The position numbers were made by a program, and so were the translations under genes. Under the pieces are notes generated by a model that was given only the letters and a program-made list of their open reading frames with translations, was not told where the DNA came from and did no database searches. Shown here piece by piece: positions 25,231 through 35,900 of a stretch of 64,000 nucleotides of DNA. The DNA comes from JABDIY01 sp963751955 (lineage in GTDB: Bacteria > Actinomycetota > Acidimicrobiia > Acidimicrobiales > SZUA-35): NCBI GenBank assembly GCA_963751955.1, contig CAVVWM010000009.1:62001-126000 (forward strand). Reading direction: 5' to 3'. How positions within the stretch are numbered: the first letter of the stretch is position 1; each line of letters opens with the position of its first letter.

Positions 25231-26048
25231 CGACGGTTCTTCAGAGGACCCAAAATCCGTCGGTTGATGAGGTTGCGAACGTAATCGAGCCGCATCCCGG
25301 CCGGTGGAATCTGTTTGGGAACAAAATCCCGCCACGTGTCCTTCCACGATTGATTCCAGAAGTACACCGCAGTGAGACTGATGTCCTCCAGGTTTTGGAT
25401 GCTGTGCCACCAGTAGATGGGGATGAACAGAACCTGACCGGCGTTCACTTCGTACTCGACGTACTCGGCCTCGCCGAAGGCAGGAAATAGGTCTGTGTCA
25501 AAGGTGTAGGAATTCTCCCCGACGCTGCTCACCAGCACACTGGAGAAGTTGCGGCCCTTCACCTTGTAGAGGTTGGGAGTTTGGTCGGGTGCGAACAGCC
25601 GCACGACCTTGGTGCCGTGAATGCAGAACAGCATGGCGCTGCCGCCGGTGTGGAAGTGGATCTGGCTGTGTACTCCCCTACCGAAGTACATCACCCGCTG
25701 ACTGAAGGTCTCGTCGGGCAGGATCGGAGGCGCCGTAAGCTGCGCGGCCAGCGACGGGAAGTGTTCGTCGTAGGACAACTCGGCAAGGTACGGGAATGGA
25801 TCGGCTGGCATCTCGCTTGTGATCTCGGCGTAGTAGTCCCCAACGGTGCGGTTGCGAACATCGCCTCCTATGTAGTCACCCCCGCTGATGTGCACGATCG
25901 GCACTTCGGTCTCACCCACGGCGGCGAGCACGTCCTCGGGTGACCACAGGTCGGGCAACACTTCAAGCCCGGTCACAAACGCAGGCTCGGCGACCGAAAG
26001 GTCCGACGACACGAGGTCGGAGTATGAGGTAGTTCGTGGCTCAGCCAT
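25227..26048 (-). CDS. Cupin-like (JmjC/Cupin_8-type) protein
   Basis: 273 residues. VHSQIHFHTGGSAMLFCIHGTKVVRLFAP is the double-stranded beta-helix core, with GQVLFIPIYWWHSIQN as the second half. Fe(II)/2-oxoglutarate oxygenases of this fold use HxD...H. Here the first motif reads HFHTGG, so the Asp is missing; the later His in WWHSI is kept. Catalysis by a standard HxD...H site is therefore uncertain. ATG 26048 overlaps the stop of the flippase gene by eight bases and has AGGAG upstream, indicating translational coupling. Its 3' end overlaps the convergent lipoprotein gene by four bases. Confidence 0.68.
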   Translation of the reverse strand: MAEPRTTSYSDLVSSDLSVAEPAFVTGLEVLPDLWSPEDVLAAVGETEVPIVHISGGDYIGGDVRNRTVGDYYAEITSEMPADPFPYLAELSYDEHFPSLAAQLTAPPILPDETFSQRVMYFGRGVHSQIHFHTGGSAMLFCIHGTKVVRLFAPDQTPNLYKVKGRNFSSVLVSSVGENSYTFDTDLFPAFGEAEYVEYEVNAGQVLFIPIYWWHSIQNLEDISLTAVYFWNQSWKDTWRDFVPKQIPPAGMRLDYVRNLINRRILGPLKNRR

Positions 26049-27327
26049 TGGGTTCTCCTGCGATAGCGACATGATTACGGATCCACACGACGAGGCCTAC
26101 CAGGAGGAAGATCTCGCTGGCGTACGTGGCCACGATCACACCGTCGACCCCGTAGGGCCCGATCAAGGCGAGGTTGAGGGCCACATTGAGTGCGCCAGCC
26201 CCGATGATGAACTGGTTCCTCTTGGTTTGGAATCCGGCGCCTGTGAGTGCTTCTCCGGCCAACAACGCCGGTAGGTGAATGAGCGGAATCACGGCCATCC
26301 ACCGGATCACGCTGATCGTGTCGGTGTAGCCCGAACCGAGAACGTCATCGACCAGAGGGGCGACCACGAACAACCCAGCACCTGCGGCTGCGGCATACGC
26401 GGCAACGGGAACCATGAGCCGTTTGGCGTACCCCCAGGTACCCCGCAGTCCGTCCTCGGCTCCCTTGGCGAAGAATCGGGGGTAGGTGGCGGCGAGTACG
26501 GCGTACAGCGGTGTGGCGGCCAATCCGAGAACCCGATTGCCGGCGCTATAGATGCCTGTGAGGAAGTCGCCATTCGAAGTGCGGACCAGCATCTGTTTGT
26601 CGATATCGCCCAGCACGATGCCGCTCACCTCGGTGAGTGAGAAAGGGAAGCCTTCCCTACAAATCTGTTTGCTCTCAGCCAGGGAGAAGCGGGGTCTGCC
26701 AACGACCGAGCCGAGCACCAACGAACTCACGAATCCGGCGCCAATGCTGGAAGCCAATAGTGCCCACCCGACCGCAGTGAGCGTTGGTTCCTCGAGTACG
26801 AAGAACACAATCGCAACCGACACCACCCGTATCAACGTCCACAAGATCGTGAGCATGGCCGCCTGAGGGAACCGATCCAGTGCCTGAAGCGCGTGGGCGG
26901 CCGGAACGCTGACGGCGATCCCCAGGAATTCGGCCAGGGCAAGAAGGAGGATGGCTTGTGCCCCCATCCGAGGTACCGCCAGATCACCCAGAGCCGCCAG
27001 CAGGCCCGACACCACAAAGGCCAGAATGACACCGGGAAGTAACGCAGCTCCCCACGAGGAAGCTGCCAGGGAGTGATCCGTGCTCACCCGTTTCACCACG
27101 ATGTGGGAGGTGCCCAGCGTTACGAATGCCCCGAGGAGCAGGAAGAGGGCGATAGCAGCGGCGTAGAGGCCGTACTGCCGCTCTTCCAAGTAGCGGGCCA
27201 ACATGAAAAACACGACAACTGCGCCCACCGTACGAGTGCCGGTGGCGAGGATGCTCCAGAAGGTGTCGTGCTTGAGCGATCGACGCCCCGGAGGCGACTG
27301 CGCTGTTTGGTTCACAGTGGTTGTCAT
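26041..27327 (-). CDS. Polysaccharide flippase-like membrane protein (Wzx/MATE superfamily)
   Basis: 428 residues with about 12-14 membrane helices: TVGAVVVFFMLARYLEERQYGLYAAAIALFLLLGAF, VIVATYASEIFLLVGLVVW and several others. LARYLEERQYGLYA, with its Gly-Leu-Tyr turn, is typical of the oligosaccharidyl-lipid flippase family (Polysacc_synt). Such proteins move lipid-linked sugars across the membrane. I choose ATG 27327 (MTTTVNQ); an in-frame start 30 bases upstream is possible. It lies between the GDP-mannose epimerase-like gene and the cupin gene, all on one strand, so surface glycan export is the likely context. Confidence 0.78.
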   Translation of the reverse strand: MTTTVNQTAQSPPGRRSLKHDTFWSILATGTRTVGAVVVFFMLARYLEERQYGLYAAAIALFLLLGAFVTLGTSHIVVKRVSTDHSLAASSWGAALLPGVILAFVVSGLLAALGDLAVPRMGAQAILLLALAEFLGIAVSVPAAHALQALDRFPQAAMLTILWTLIRVVSVAIVFFVLEEPTLTAVGWALLASSIGAGFVSSLVLGSVVGRPRFSLAESKQICREGFPFSLTEVSGIVLGDIDKQMLVRTSNGDFLTGIYSAGNRVLGLAATPLYAVLAATYPRFFAKGAEDGLRGTWGYAKRLMVPVAAYAAAAGAGLFVVAPLVDDVLGSGYTDTISVIRWMAVIPLIHLPALLAGEALTGAGFQTKRNQFIIGAGALNVALNLALIGPYGVDGVIVATYASEIFLLVGLVVWIRNHVAIAGEPNG

Positions 27328-27382
27328 AGCAGCCGCACTTCCCGGTGGCACCTCCAAGCGTGCATGCCGCTCACGTCGGCAA

Positions 27383-28348
27383 CTAGTTCTGAGCTCGTAC
27401 TTGCTGATCGATCCATTCGTAGGTCTTCAGCATGCCTTCCTCCAACGAGGTGGAGGGTTCCCAACCGAGGCGCTCCTTGATCAAGGTGTTGTCGCTGTTG
27501 CGACCGCGCACCCCTTGCGGGGCGTTGAGGTCGTGCACCAGCTCGATCTCGATCCCCGCGAAACCCGCCACCATCTCGTAGAGGTCGTTGATAGCGATCA
27601 GTTCTGACGAGCCAATGTTGAGTGGAATAGGCACCTCGGAGTTCATCAGCATCTCGGTACCGAGGACGCAGTCGTCGACGTACATGAACGACCGTGTCTG
27701 AAGACCGTCGCCCCACACCTCGATTGTGTGGTTCCCGCTCAGCTTGGCCTCCACGATCTTTCGGCAGACCGCAGCTGGTGCCTTTTCGCGACCACCGGTC
27801 CACGTGCCGTCCGGGCCGTACACGTTGTGGTACCGGGCGGTGCGAAACTCGATGCCGTAGTCCTCCATGAAGTGCCGCCCCATACGCTCGGAGAACAACT
27901 TCTCCCAGCCATAGCCGTCCTCGGGATCGGCTGGATAGGCGTCGGACTCCGCCAACGCGGTGACGTTGGGGTCGCTCTGCTTGGACCCGTTGTACACACA
28001 CGCCGACGAGGCGTAGAACACCCGCTCAACGTCCTTGTCGCGTGCTGCCATCAGCATGTGGGTGCTGATCAACACGCTCAGCATGCAGGCCGCTTTGTTG
28101 TTCTCGATGAACCCCATCCCGCCCATGTCGGCGGCGAGGTTGTAGATCTGGTCCATGCCGTCTGCGGCTTTCAGGCACGCATCCCGCTCGTTCAGGTCCA
28201 GGACAATGTTCTCTGCTGTCGAGCTGACCTGAAACCACTCGTGTTCCGGTTTGCAGTCGACGCTGCGAACCTCGTGACCTCGCTCCTGGAGCGTATTGAC
28301 GAGATGGCCGCCGATGAAGCCGCCGCCGCCCGTTACAAGAATCTTCAC
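27383..28348 (-). CDS. NAD-dependent sugar epimerase, GDP-mannose 3,5-epimerase-like
   Basis: 321 residues, extended SDR. KILVTGGGGFIGGHLVNTL is the cofactor site. NLAADMGGMGFIENNKAACM, SSACVYNGSK and DGYGWEKLFSERM (YxxxK, here Tyr-Gly-Trp-Glu-Lys) closely follow the GDP-mannose 3,5-epimerase pattern, as does ARYHNVYGPDGTWTGGREKAPAAVCRK. That enzyme converts GDP-D-mannose to GDP-L-galactose in plants and has bacterial homologues in glycan synthesis. The start ATG at 28348 follows the HupE/UreJ-like gene by 11 bases. The match is by recalled pattern, and related nucleotide-sugar epimerases cannot be excluded. Confidence 0.82.
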   Translation of the reverse strand: MKILVTGGGGFIGGHLVNTLQERGHEVRSVDCKPEHEWFQVSSTAENIVLDLNERDACLKAADGMDQIYNLAADMGGMGFIENNKAACMLSVLISTHMLMAARDKDVERVFYASSACVYNGSKQSDPNVTALAESDAYPADPEDGYGWEKLFSERMGRHFMEDYGIEFRTARYHNVYGPDGTWTGGREKAPAAVCRKIVEAKLSGNHTIEVWGDGLQTRSFMYVDDCVLGTEMLMNSEVPIPLNIGSSELIAINDLYEMVAGFAGIEIELVHDLNAPQGVRGRNSDNTLIKERLGWEPSTSLEEGMLKTYEWIDQQVRAQN

Positions 28349-28359
28349 TTCTTAGTCTC

Positions 28360-29742
28360 CTAGACCTCGACCAGTTCCCGGTCATCTGAGTTGGTTGAAT
28401 CGATGGTTGGAAGGTCGACTTTGTCGACGAGGCGATTGTTCTGGCGCTCGTAGGCCTGGATGCCCGCTGCAACAACCGTGAGTGCTGCGATGACGATAAC
28501 TGACCGCGGGTAGCGGGTGAACTTCTCCACCATGTTGTTGAGCGTCAGGCTTCCCACCGCAACGTCGGCCTCGAAGATCCGCTCATACATCCACAGCAGG
28601 GCAACCACCGCTAGTACTCCGCTGCCGATCATCATGACCCAGCGGTACAGCACCGTGTTGCGCAGCAGATAGAGCAGGCCGAAACACACCAGGATCACCG
28701 TTGCCTGACCGATTTCGATTCCTACATTACGGCCGAGCAGCGAGACCAATTGTGTGCCACGGTCGACCTCGAGACCCGAGACCAGCGAGGCGAAGCCCAA
28801 TCCGTGGAACAAGCCGAAGGAGAATGCAATCACCCACTCACGGTTGGGAAAGATGGGACGAAGGTTGTGCAGCGCAGCGGCAGCGATCGACATGGCGATG
28901 ATCGACTCGGTGACTTTGGAGGACGGCAGTGGAATGATCTCCAGACCGGCCAAGGTGAACGTGATGCTGTGAGCGACCGTGAACATCGTGACGATCTTCA
29001 GTACTCGCCAGAGCGAGGCCCCGAAGTTGTCAGATGGCTTCCAACCCCCGCCGCTGAACATGAGCACGCTGGGAAGCAGTAGAACCAACACGAACAAGAT
29101 GTGATCGGGACCGGTCTTGATGTGATCAACGCCGAGTTCGATGCTGCTGGTGAAGTTCTTCCACCAGCTGGCGTCACCGAGGTCGATCGTCTGGGTCTGG
29201 TTGTTTCGATCGAACAGTACGAAGCCGTCCTGTCCTTCGCCGTTGTCGAAGATCCCCGCCTTCCAGTCGTTCTGCACGATCACCAGGGCGTTCTTGTCAT
29301 CGATCTCCTCGACGAAGGGACTGAAGGTCACCTCGAGCTGCCGGGGCACTGTGGCACCGGTTATCTCGGCCTCGTACGGCAGGATCACGTAGTTGATCTC
29401 CTGGTCGGGGTTGTCCTCCAACAGGAACTCCAACTCGCCGAAACTCAACGGGTAATCCTGGATGTCCAGGTGTTCGTCTGCGTAGGCGACGAGCTCGTCG
29501 TACCGGCCCTGCAGTTCGGTCTCCCATGCTGCTGGGCCTGCATCGGAAGCAAGTTCGAAACCCAAAGCTTCACGTAAGTCGCCAAACGGAAAATCGACCC
29601 GTCCGACCAGGGTTGTCTCGGTCACGTTGAGGTACACATAGCTGTCCTCGGCGTTGTGAGCAGATGCCGGTGCTATGAACAACACCGAGATCGAAGCCAG
29701 AATGAGGGCGACTGCAGCGAACAATCGGGCGGTGAGTTTCAT
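28360..29742 (-). CDS. HupE/UreJ-like multi-pass membrane protein
   Basis: 460 residues. N-terminal signal (LFAAVALILASISVLFIAPASA) and a long extracytoplasmic beta domain (about 28-210), then about seven membrane helices in the C-terminal half. GVDHIKTGPDHILFVLVLLLPSVL and SFGLFHGLGFASLVSGLEV carry the His/Asp and HG motifs of HupE/UreJ_2-type proteins, which are associated with nickel or cobalt handling in relatives but also occur as uncharacterised secreted/membrane proteins in actinobacteria. AAGGAAAA precedes the ATG. It heads the same-strand group with the epimerase, flippase and cupin genes. Confidence 0.75.
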   Translation of the reverse strand: MKLTARLFAAVALILASISVLFIAPASAHNAEDSYVYLNVTETTLVGRVDFPFGDLREALGFELASDAGPAAWETELQGRYDELVAYADEHLDIQDYPLSFGELEFLLEDNPDQEINYVILPYEAEITGATVPRQLEVTFSPFVEEIDDKNALVIVQNDWKAGIFDNGEGQDGFVLFDRNNQTQTIDLGDASWWKNFTSSIELGVDHIKTGPDHILFVLVLLLPSVLMFSGGGWKPSDNFGASLWRVLKIVTMFTVAHSITFTLAGLEIIPLPSSKVTESIIAMSIAAAALHNLRPIFPNREWVIAFSFGLFHGLGFASLVSGLEVDRGTQLVSLLGRNVGIEIGQATVILVCFGLLYLLRNTVLYRWVMMIGSGVLAVVALLWMYERIFEADVAVGSLTLNNMVEKFTRYPRSVIVIAALTVVAAGIQAYERQNNRLVDKVDLPTIDSTNSDDRELVEV

Positions 29743-29982
29743 GAGTTTTCCTTCGGTAATGATCAGACCTACGGCGGCCTACGCACACCACAGTGGATCG
29801 GATGCATCCAAAACGCCAGAGGCCTCCAAAGATCTACCCAGGGATGATGTCGTTTCACCCATAAGCGAATTGGGTAATGGATGGTTTCATGGACCAACAG
29901 CATCCATCATTGACGTCAAGTCGTAGACGTCGGAGTCGAACAGACAAACAGTTCGGCGAGCTACCCAAGCTGGAGTCAATCC
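29743..29982. other. Divergent intergenic region upstream of NRPS 1
   Basis: About 240 bases between the divergent HupE-like and NRPS genes. A short ORF (29877-29992, 38 codons, Arg-rich, ending KLESILDR) overlaps the NRPS start in another frame and could be a leader peptide. GGAG (29972-29975) seven bases before TTG 29983 is a plausible ribosome-binding site. No clear -35/-10 pair is certain, and no MbtH-like gene is present here. Confidence 0.4.
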
Positions 29983-32900
29983 TTGACCGTTGAGCGTGCC
30001 AAATTGCAGCTGACTCCGATGCAGCGCCAGCTATGGGCTTCACAGCGACGAAACCCGGGTTCACCCCATCAGAACACGGCGTTGTTGTCAACGATCGCCG
30101 GTCCGGTCGACCGTGAGCGGCTGGCATCGGCGTTCCACGATCTGGTGCAGGCGTCCGACGTGTTGAGGACCAGAATCGATCTGGAAACAGTGTCACTCGA
30201 TTCGCCTAGCCCGTTCACCGAAATCATTGACCTCAGTCGAGCCGACGCATCGACATGGGCTGCGGAACGAGCCAGCTCCGCCCTCGACATGGGAGTGACC
30301 GGGATCGACAGCGTGATCATCGGTCATCCGGATCAGACCACTTCGTGGTATCTCAACCTTCATCATGTGATCACCGACGCAACGGCATCGGCTGCAGTCT
30401 TTCAGGCAACCGCAGACTTCTACCACCGAGTAGGTCCCGAAATCGGTTCGTACTACCAGTGGGCCAGAGAGCTCGGCGCCGGCGACGACGCTAGAACTGA
30501 GCGGGCCCGTTCGTTCTGGTCAGATCGCTCCCCCATGCCACGGGCAGGCCAACTGTACGAACCGGTGCAAGAACAACTGACCGCAAGCACCCGACTCGAC
30601 ATACCCCTGGGACACAGTGTCGCCAGCCAGCTGGCGACACGGCTCGAGCACGACTACCGCTCGTTGTCTTCGGATCTGGCCTGGACCGCAGTCCTGGTGA
30701 CCGCCGCCGCCCTGTACCTACACCGCGTGGCGGGTGTAACCGAGATGGCTCTCGGACTTCCAGTTCACAACCGATCGACTCCCGAGACCGCAGCGTTGTT
30801 CGGTCCGGTGATGCAGGTGTACCCGGTCGACGTATCGATCAGGACCGACGACACCATCGGTTCTCTGCACAAACGCGTCGCTAGAGCTGTGATGACCACC
30901 GTTCGGAACGCCCGCCCTGGGCTCTCGCCTGATCTGTCCGATGTCGAGGCGGTGGTGAACGTCATCCCCCACGGCGGAATCTCGAGATTCGGTGAGCACG
31001 ACGTCACCACCGAGTGGATCCACCCGGGTGCCACCGATCCCAATCACCTGTTCCAGCTTCAACTCACCACCTATCACGGCGGTGAGCCTCAGTTGTCCAT
31101 CGATGTCAACACTGCGGCCGCCGGTTCACAACGGGAGCGAATCCCCCGGCACCTCGGGTCGATCATCGCCACGATCGCACGTGACCCTGAAGCGCCGATC
31201 GGCGCCGAGAGCTTGACGACTTCGAGTGAGCTCCGATCATTGCGAGACTGGGGTGATCGCCGCCAGGAGCAGTGCGAAGGCCCACTGCTGCCCGAACGCT
31301 TGGCCAAAACGCTCGGGTCCTCCACCTTGATCGATGGTGATCGGATACTCACAGGGGACGAGTTCGTTTCTGCTGTTGCTCGAACAGCTCATTGGCTCCA
31401 GTCTCGTCACGGAGTGACCTCTGGCGACCGTGTTGCAATACAGATGGGGCGGTCCGCTGACGCCGTTCTCCTGATACTCGGATGTTGGTGGATCGGTGCA
31501 AGTTATGTGCCGATCGACCCAGGCCAGCCAGAGCTTCGACGAACCTCGCTGGTCGAGCGAGCCGGCTGTGTCGCGACGATCTCAAAGCTGCCCCCTCTTC
31601 CTGATCAGGAAGCTGCCCCCGCGGCGGTCGGACCCGACGACGAGGCCTACCTGCTGTTCACTTCTGGATCAACGGGCGAACCCAAGGGCGTTCCGATTCG
31701 GCACCGCGGTGTGGCCGACTATCTACATTTCGCCCAGACCCACTACCTCTCCAAAGATCAGAAGCCGGTCGTCCCGCTGTTCACGGCCTTGACATTCGAC
31801 CTCACCGTGACCAGTTTGTTCCTGCCGTTGCTCACCGCGGGAACGCTGATCGTGGTGGAACCCGATGGTGTTCCCGGTCTCAAACAGATGGCCCAGAACC
31901 CCACCATCACTTGGGCGAAAGCAACACCCTCTCACGTCGAGCTGCTGCTCCGACTGCTTCCTGATGAACATGATCTTCGAACTCTGGTGATGGGCGGTGA
32001 AGCGCTCAGCGCTCGCCTCACCAACGACATTTGGGCCTGGCACCCGAACGTGCGAGTGTTCAACGAATACGGGCCGACCGAAGCGGTCGTTGGCTGCATG
32101 ATCTATGAGGCATCGCCGGAAGACACATGGACCGACATACCGATTGGAATTCCAGCGCCAGGAGTCGAGCTGCGGGTGGTCGACCAGCACGGGTGCGATG
32201 TTCCTTCCGGTTCTCCGGGAGAGTTGCTCATCTTCAGCAGAGGTGTGACCGAGGGGTACCTCGGTTCAGAACCGGACACCAGCCCCTTTGTTGAACTGGA
32301 CGGTCGTCGTTTCTACCGGTCCGGGGACCTAGCCCGGTTCGTCGCTCCGAACCTACTTGGGTACCTAGGTCGGGCGGATGAACAGATCAAAGTAGGGGGG
32401 ATCCGCCTGGACCCCATCGAGGTGGAGGCACAGCTCGAGTTGCACCCGCACGTCCGCCGAACAGCGGTGCGTCTGAGGAATGACGTCCTCGTGTCGTGGT
32501 ATGAAGGCGAACCGACAACACCTGGCGAGTTGCGCACGTGGCTCGCCGCTCGGGTGCCGACCCACGCAGTTCCGGTTGCGTTCGTGCCGGTCGTGGCGCT
32601 ACCGACCACCACCAACGGCAAACTGGATAGATCCGCACTTCCCGATCCCAGCGCAGATCACCGGGTTGGCCACGGCGGATCGGTGGAACTGTCGGTCCTG
32701 GAATCGGTGATCGCCACCCTGTGGCAGAACCGACTCGGGATCGAGAAGATCGGTCCGGATGACTCGTTCTTCGACCTCGGCGGCGATTCTCTGGCCGGAA
32801 TGCAATCGATGCTGGAACTCTCCCAGCAACAGGATTTGGTGCTGCCCGAGGAGCTGATCTTCCAGCATCCATCGCCACGCCTCCTGGCAGCCGCGGTGGA

Positions 32901-35900
32901 AGCCACCCCGGCCGCCACAAACGGGCCCAGATCCACGTCAGAATCGGAGATCCCTCCTCTCACTCCCGGAGAGAGGGCAATGGTCTTCGCGTGGTTGAAT
33001 TCGCCGGATAGCACCGCCAACAACGTTGGACGGGCCTACACAGTGGAGGGCGCCCTCGACCCACACCGTTTCGAAACAGCCGCTCGAAACCTGGTTGCCC
33101 GGCACCTGCCGTTCCGGCTGACCTTCACCGAAGACCGCCGTGCGGTCTCAGCCGAGGACGCCCTCGAATACTCCGTCGACCTCGAACCGCTTGCCGGACC
33201 GTTCGATTCTGTCGCAACTGCCCGGTTCCTCGAGCACTTCGATCCAGAGCTCGGCCCTCGTATCCGAATCCACCTACAGGCACTTGCTCAGGGTCACACT
33301 GGAATCGTTTTCAGCATGCATCATGCACTCATAGACGAGGCCGGGCTCGATGTTCTCTTCACCGACCTGGCGGCCCTGTACGACGGTAGGCCGCTGCCAG
33401 ACCTTGCAGTGGGTTATGAAAAATTCGCTGCCACTCAGATCGACCGTTCCGATCGGGCCGAGGATCGGGCGTACTGGAGTAAACGCCCTGTCGTCGAACC
33501 GATCGTTTTCGGCGCAAGTAGGCACGGCGAGGGCGACGGTTATGCAGAAATATCGGCCGGATTCCCGGCAACTCATCTAGATCGCATCGAAGGTCTGAGC
33601 GCAGCGGCGAACTGCATAGGCGCCCTGGCCGAAGTGATCGCGAGATCGACGGGTCGCACAACGGTGGAGATCGGAATGCCGATCTCGGTCCGCTCCAGCC
33701 AGCATCGAGACCTCGCCGGTTATGCGCTGAACGTCGTTCCGCTCGTGGTGAACACCGACTCAGCGATGTCCAGTGCAGCAGAAGCGCTCAGCGGCGCAAT
33801 CACTCACCGACATTATCCCTTCGCTTCCATCGTCGCTGATCGACGCAAGTCCGGACGCCCGATCCCTCCCCTCAACATCTTGCTCGCCTATGGCACGCTT
33901 GGATCCGCTGCAATCGGCGGCTTTGCCGCCCGCCATCGTGTTCTTGCACCCGAGGACGCCACCGCTGACGTTACGTTCTTCGTGCAGCGGCGAGGCGAAG
34001 AAGTGAATCTGGCTGTCGAGTACTCAGGTACCGCCATGAATTCCGATACCGCTCTGGAACTGCTCACCAGCTTCCGGGCCCACCTGGCGGGCACAAACAA
34101 CACCGTGAAAACCGATCACACTGCCGGCCCGGATCACGGCCGCACATCAGAGTCGCTGGTCGCGCCCGTTTCCGAAGCTTTGCTGGACGACATCGTTGCT
34201 GAAATCGCTGCCAGTAGTCCGGATGCGATCGCCGTGAAAGCGACAAACCAGGTACTCACGTACCGCGAGCTGATCGGGCAGGCCAACTCGATCGCTCATC
34301 ACGTTCTGGACCTCGGTGCGGAACCCGGAGACTTCGTCTGTGTCATGGCATCGCGATCGCTCGAATCTATCGCCGTGATCCTCGGGGTGATGCGGGCCGG
34401 CTGCGCCTATGTGCCCATCGACCCTGACTATCCCCAAGATCGCATCAACACGATCTTGGAAGACAGCGGCGCGTCCATTGTTCTGGATCCCGCCGGTTGC
34501 GACTTGTCGACCAGCGCCGCCGATCCACCCACTGCACATCGCTCAACCAACGACACCGCCTACGCCGTCTTCACCTCGGGCTCGACCGGCCGCCCCAAGG
34601 GGGTGGAGATCAGCCACTCGAACATCGTTTACTCGACGTTGGTGAGATCTCAGGTCTATTCCCACGAGCCCAGTTCATTCCTGCTTCTCAGCTCACTTGC
34701 CTTCGACAGTTCAATGGTTGGGCTGTGGTGGACGCTTTGTAATGCCGGCCAAATAGTGCTCCCCGATCCCGGCCTACACGCCGACATCGATCATCTCGGA
34801 GAGCTGATCGAACGCAATGCCGCTACCCACCTCCTGGCAATCCCGTCGTTGTACGCCATACTGCTCAGCGAGGTTGGGCCTACACACCTTCGGTCGCTCA
34901 ACACGGTGATCGTGGCGGGCGAGGCATGTCCGCCCAATCTCATCACCGCCCATCACGAGCTGCTGCCCGCCACCGAACTCCACAATGAGTACGGGCCGAC
35001 CGAAGCCACGGTATGGAGCCATCATCACCGGTTCGAACCCGATGTCGAAGCTGGCGGGCCCGTTCCGATCGGAACGGTGATACCCGGGGCCTTCGACCTC
35101 GTCCTCGACGATATGGGTCGACCGGTGCCTGTCGGAGGAAGCGGGGAACTGTTCGTGGGCGGACCGGGCGTGAGCACCGGCTACCTGAACAAGCCCGAGC
35201 TAACCGCAGAACGGTTTGTCGACATCGAGGGCCACAGGTTCTATCGCACTGGGGACCTGGTACGTGTGCTGGGCGACGGTGCTCTCGAGTTCATCGGACG
35301 GACAGACAACCAGGTGAAGATCCGTGGCGTTCGTATCGAGCTCGGGGAGATCGAGTCCACGATCCTCACCGATCCAGCTATTCGTTCTGCTTCAGTCGGA
35401 ACGGTAGAAACGTCGAACGGGCCCAGGGTGGCGGCATGGTACAGCCCGGCCGTCTGCTCCTCGGTCGACCCCGACGAGCTCCGAAACCAACTCAGGGCCA
35501 TCCTGCCCGAAGCGATGGTGCCGTCGTATCTTGTCGAGGTAGCCGAGATGCCGTTGACCCCGAACGGCAAGATCGACCGTTCCGCGCTGCCCGATCCATC
35601 AACCAGAGCTACTTCCACCCCATCGTCCGAACCCCAGGGTGCGGCGTCTCCCGCCGAGGAGATCATGGGTCGAATCTGGGCTGACGTGCTGGGTGCGACT
35701 TCGGTTTCGCCCAACGACAACTTCTTTGACCTGGGCGGGGACTCCATTCTGAGTATCCGGATCGTTGCCGGCCTTCGCCGTCACGGGATCCGGGTGAGAC
35801 CACGGGACCTGTTCGAACATCCCACGATCGCAGAACTTGCTGCGGTGGCGACCATGGAGGCATCAGCGGCGCCCGCTGCATCTCAATCCCGTCTTGTCGG

